Below are positions 62,961-64,000 of a stretch of DNA of 64,000 bases, one piece after another (the stretch's first letter is position 1; every line of letters begins with the position of its first letter). The stretch is from Sinosporangium album (GTDB lineage Bacteria > Actinomycetota > Actinomycetes > Streptosporangiales > Streptosporangiaceae). Under the pieces are notes generated by a model. The model saw only the letters and a list, made by a program, of their open reading frames with translations, did not search any database and was not told the origin of the DNA. Position numbers and translations under genes: made by a program. The stretch is taken from positions 47,857 to 111,856 of the forward strand of contig NZ_FNCN01000020.1 of the NCBI RefSeq assembly GCF_900100605.1. Reading direction: 5' to 3'.

Positions 62961-64000
62961 GTGACCAACCCCACCGGTGGCGACCTGAGTTTCATCGTCA
63001 ACGTGTTCTCACGGGCCACGCTCGACACCGACACGAAATTCGGGCCTCTCGACGCGCTCGCCACCGAACTCGCGCTCATCGAAGACCGCGAAAAGCTCCT
63101 GCTCGCCCTCATGGCGCTCGAATGCGACCGGCTCATCCGCGAAAACGACGTCGAACCCAAACGCCTCGTCTCCCACCTCCAGCAGAAAACCCCGCTCGGC
63201 CGCGGCAAAACCTTCATCTACAACCTGCGGAAACAAGCCCCCGAGGCGCGACGCCTCATCAGCGCGATCCTCCGCCGCGAAGAAACCCTCCTCGAACGAG
63301 CGATCAACGACCCCGGCGCCGACCACGCCTACCGCATCACCAACCAGATCCGCCTGATCGAGATCCGCGCCGCAGCCAAACGCCTCCTCGACCACGACGA
63401 CAACACCTCCGCCTCGCCGGGAGCCGCCGCAGGAGCCGCCGTCGTTGTGCCGCCGGCCGCCGCCGCAGCAGCCATCGCCGCCGCGGAAACCACCCCGCCC
63501 CTGGCCACCCTCGCCGGCAGCGCCTTCGCCCAGATCGCCGGACTCGCCGTGACGAAAACCGTCGCGGCCGTCGCCGCGACCGGCGTCATCGCCGCAACCC
63601 CCGTACTCCTCACCAGCGACCCCACCCCGCCAGAGGCCCTAGCAGCACCCATCGCCGCACCACCCTCCACCACCGCCCCGGTCCTGCTGCCGCCGCGGCA
63701 AGAGCTACCGCCCCCGCCGGTCTCCACACCGACCCCTCCGCCGCGCCCGGCCACCACCGTGCTGCCCGTCCACCTACCGCCCGCCGCCACCGCGTCAACC
63801 AGCGCCTCGCCGTCGACGTCCCCTACAGGACACACCCTCACCATCACCACCACCCCCGCCCACCACACCACCACGCCCCGCGTGCCGACCGCCACCATCG
63901 CCCCACCACCACCAGCGTTGAAAACCACCCCGCCCCCCACCACCCCGGCACCGGCGCCGACCAGCAGCGGCCACCAGCCGACGACCACACCACCGACTCC
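62961..64000 (+). CDS. Large protein with Pro/Thr-rich C-terminal region, runs off the window
   Basis: GTG 62961 with AAGGAG 9 bases upstream opens a frame with no stop to 64000. Residues 1-150 are helical and charged (GPLDALATELALIEDREKLL; TFIYNLRKQAPEARRLISAI). A hydrophobic Ala/Val-rich stretch, perhaps a membrane segment, is at about 156-215. After that come more than 130 residues rich in Pro and Thr. The layout is that of a membrane-anchored protein with an extracellular stalk and a cytoplasmic N-terminus. Not recognised. Divergent from the XRE-ImmA operon and so probably under its control. Confidence 0.55.
   Translation, partial: MTNPTGGDLSFIVNVFSRATLDTDTKFGPLDALATELALIEDREKLLLALMALECDRLIRENDVEPKRLVSHLQQKTPLGRGKTFIYNLRKQAPEARRLISAILRREETLLERAINDPGADHAYRITNQIRLIEIRAAAKRLLDHDDNTSASPGAAAGAAVVVPPAAAAAAIAAAETTPPLATLAGSAFAQIAGLAVTKTVAAVAATGVIAATPVLLTSDPTPPEALAAPIAAPPSTTAPVLLPPRQELPPPPVSTPTPPPRPATTVLPVHLPPAATASTSASPSTSPTGHTLTITTTPAHHTTTPRVPTATIAPPPPALKTTPPPTTPAPAPTSSGHQPTTTPPT

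Noticed and set aside
1..64000. tRNA genes, integrase and attachment sites
   Set aside because: Looked for but none could be recognised by eye; a tRNAscan run could still find one.

Overview
The window is very G+C-rich, uses many GTG and some TTG starts, and encodes a WhiB-like iron-sulphur protein, an actinobacterial SAM methyltransferase (PF04672 type), XRE/TPR regulators and FDXHR/DUF6221-type small proteins. It therefore comes from an actinomycete replicon. Most of it is a siphovirus-type phage genome. It also carries a plasmid-style replication initiator (about 3.0-5.1 kb) and a parA-parB locus with tandem centromere-like repeats (17.3-19.1 kb). No integrase and no tRNA gene is seen. The simplest reading is a phage-plasmid, meaning a temperate phage kept as a plasmid; a plasmid/prophage mosaic is the alternative. 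The large terminase, portal and capsid genes are not in the window.

Layout. 1-5.8 kb, minus strand: the end of a glutathionylspermidine-synthase-like gene, a lipoprotein, three small genes behind a regulated promoter, a decayed IS630 fragment with a pentapeptide-repeat ORF, the Rep protein with a primase-like domain, and a ribbon-helix-helix-like protein. 5.9-8.4 kb: two secreted-toxin modules. One is a colicin E3-type rRNase and the other a DUF4258-like protein, and each is followed by a partner gene built of two copies of one domain. 8.4-13.8 kb: a SLOG-like protein, an XRE/TPR regulator, a methyltransferase, a cluster of six perfect hairpins and a frameshifted TPR gene. 13.9-17.2 kb, minus strand: tail-fibre genes and a MuF-like protein. 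17.3-19.1 kb: partition. 19.2-37.3 kb: tail assembly, including a frameshifting chaperone pair, an 1805-residue tape measure, fibronectin-III tail proteins and holin candidates. 37.5-54 kb: recombination ATPase, WhiB, HNH, replication initiator and helicase loader, many zinc-finger and small genes, RNA ligase, a QueD-like enzyme and a small-terminase-like protein. 54-60 kb: surface protein, endolysin, and a gene ending in a Tad2/DUF2829 domain. 60-64 kb: a minus-strand XRE - ImmA/IrrE - membrane protein - PAP2 operon, divergent from a gene that runs off the window.

Regulation is the clearest new signal. (1) A bipartite motif, GACG-N2-ARCC, then 12 bp, then a block like CATCCT, occurs about 13 times in front of tail, holin, lysin, RNA-ligase and other genes. 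It has fixed internal spacing and lies either 34-44 bp from the start codon or 6-7 bp from it (leaderless). It looks like a phage-specific late promoter. (2) A second element combines a sigma70-like promoter (TAGACA, 17-18 bp, TAnnnT) with CACTC/GAGTG half-sites and a downstream GGCGTAAGCGG box. It precedes a different set of genes at 1.76, 47.97, 55.04 and 55.24 kb, with a partial copy at 38.1 kb, and looks like an early promoter/operator. Several late promoters directly follow strong hairpin terminators, so the genome appears divided into separately controlled units.
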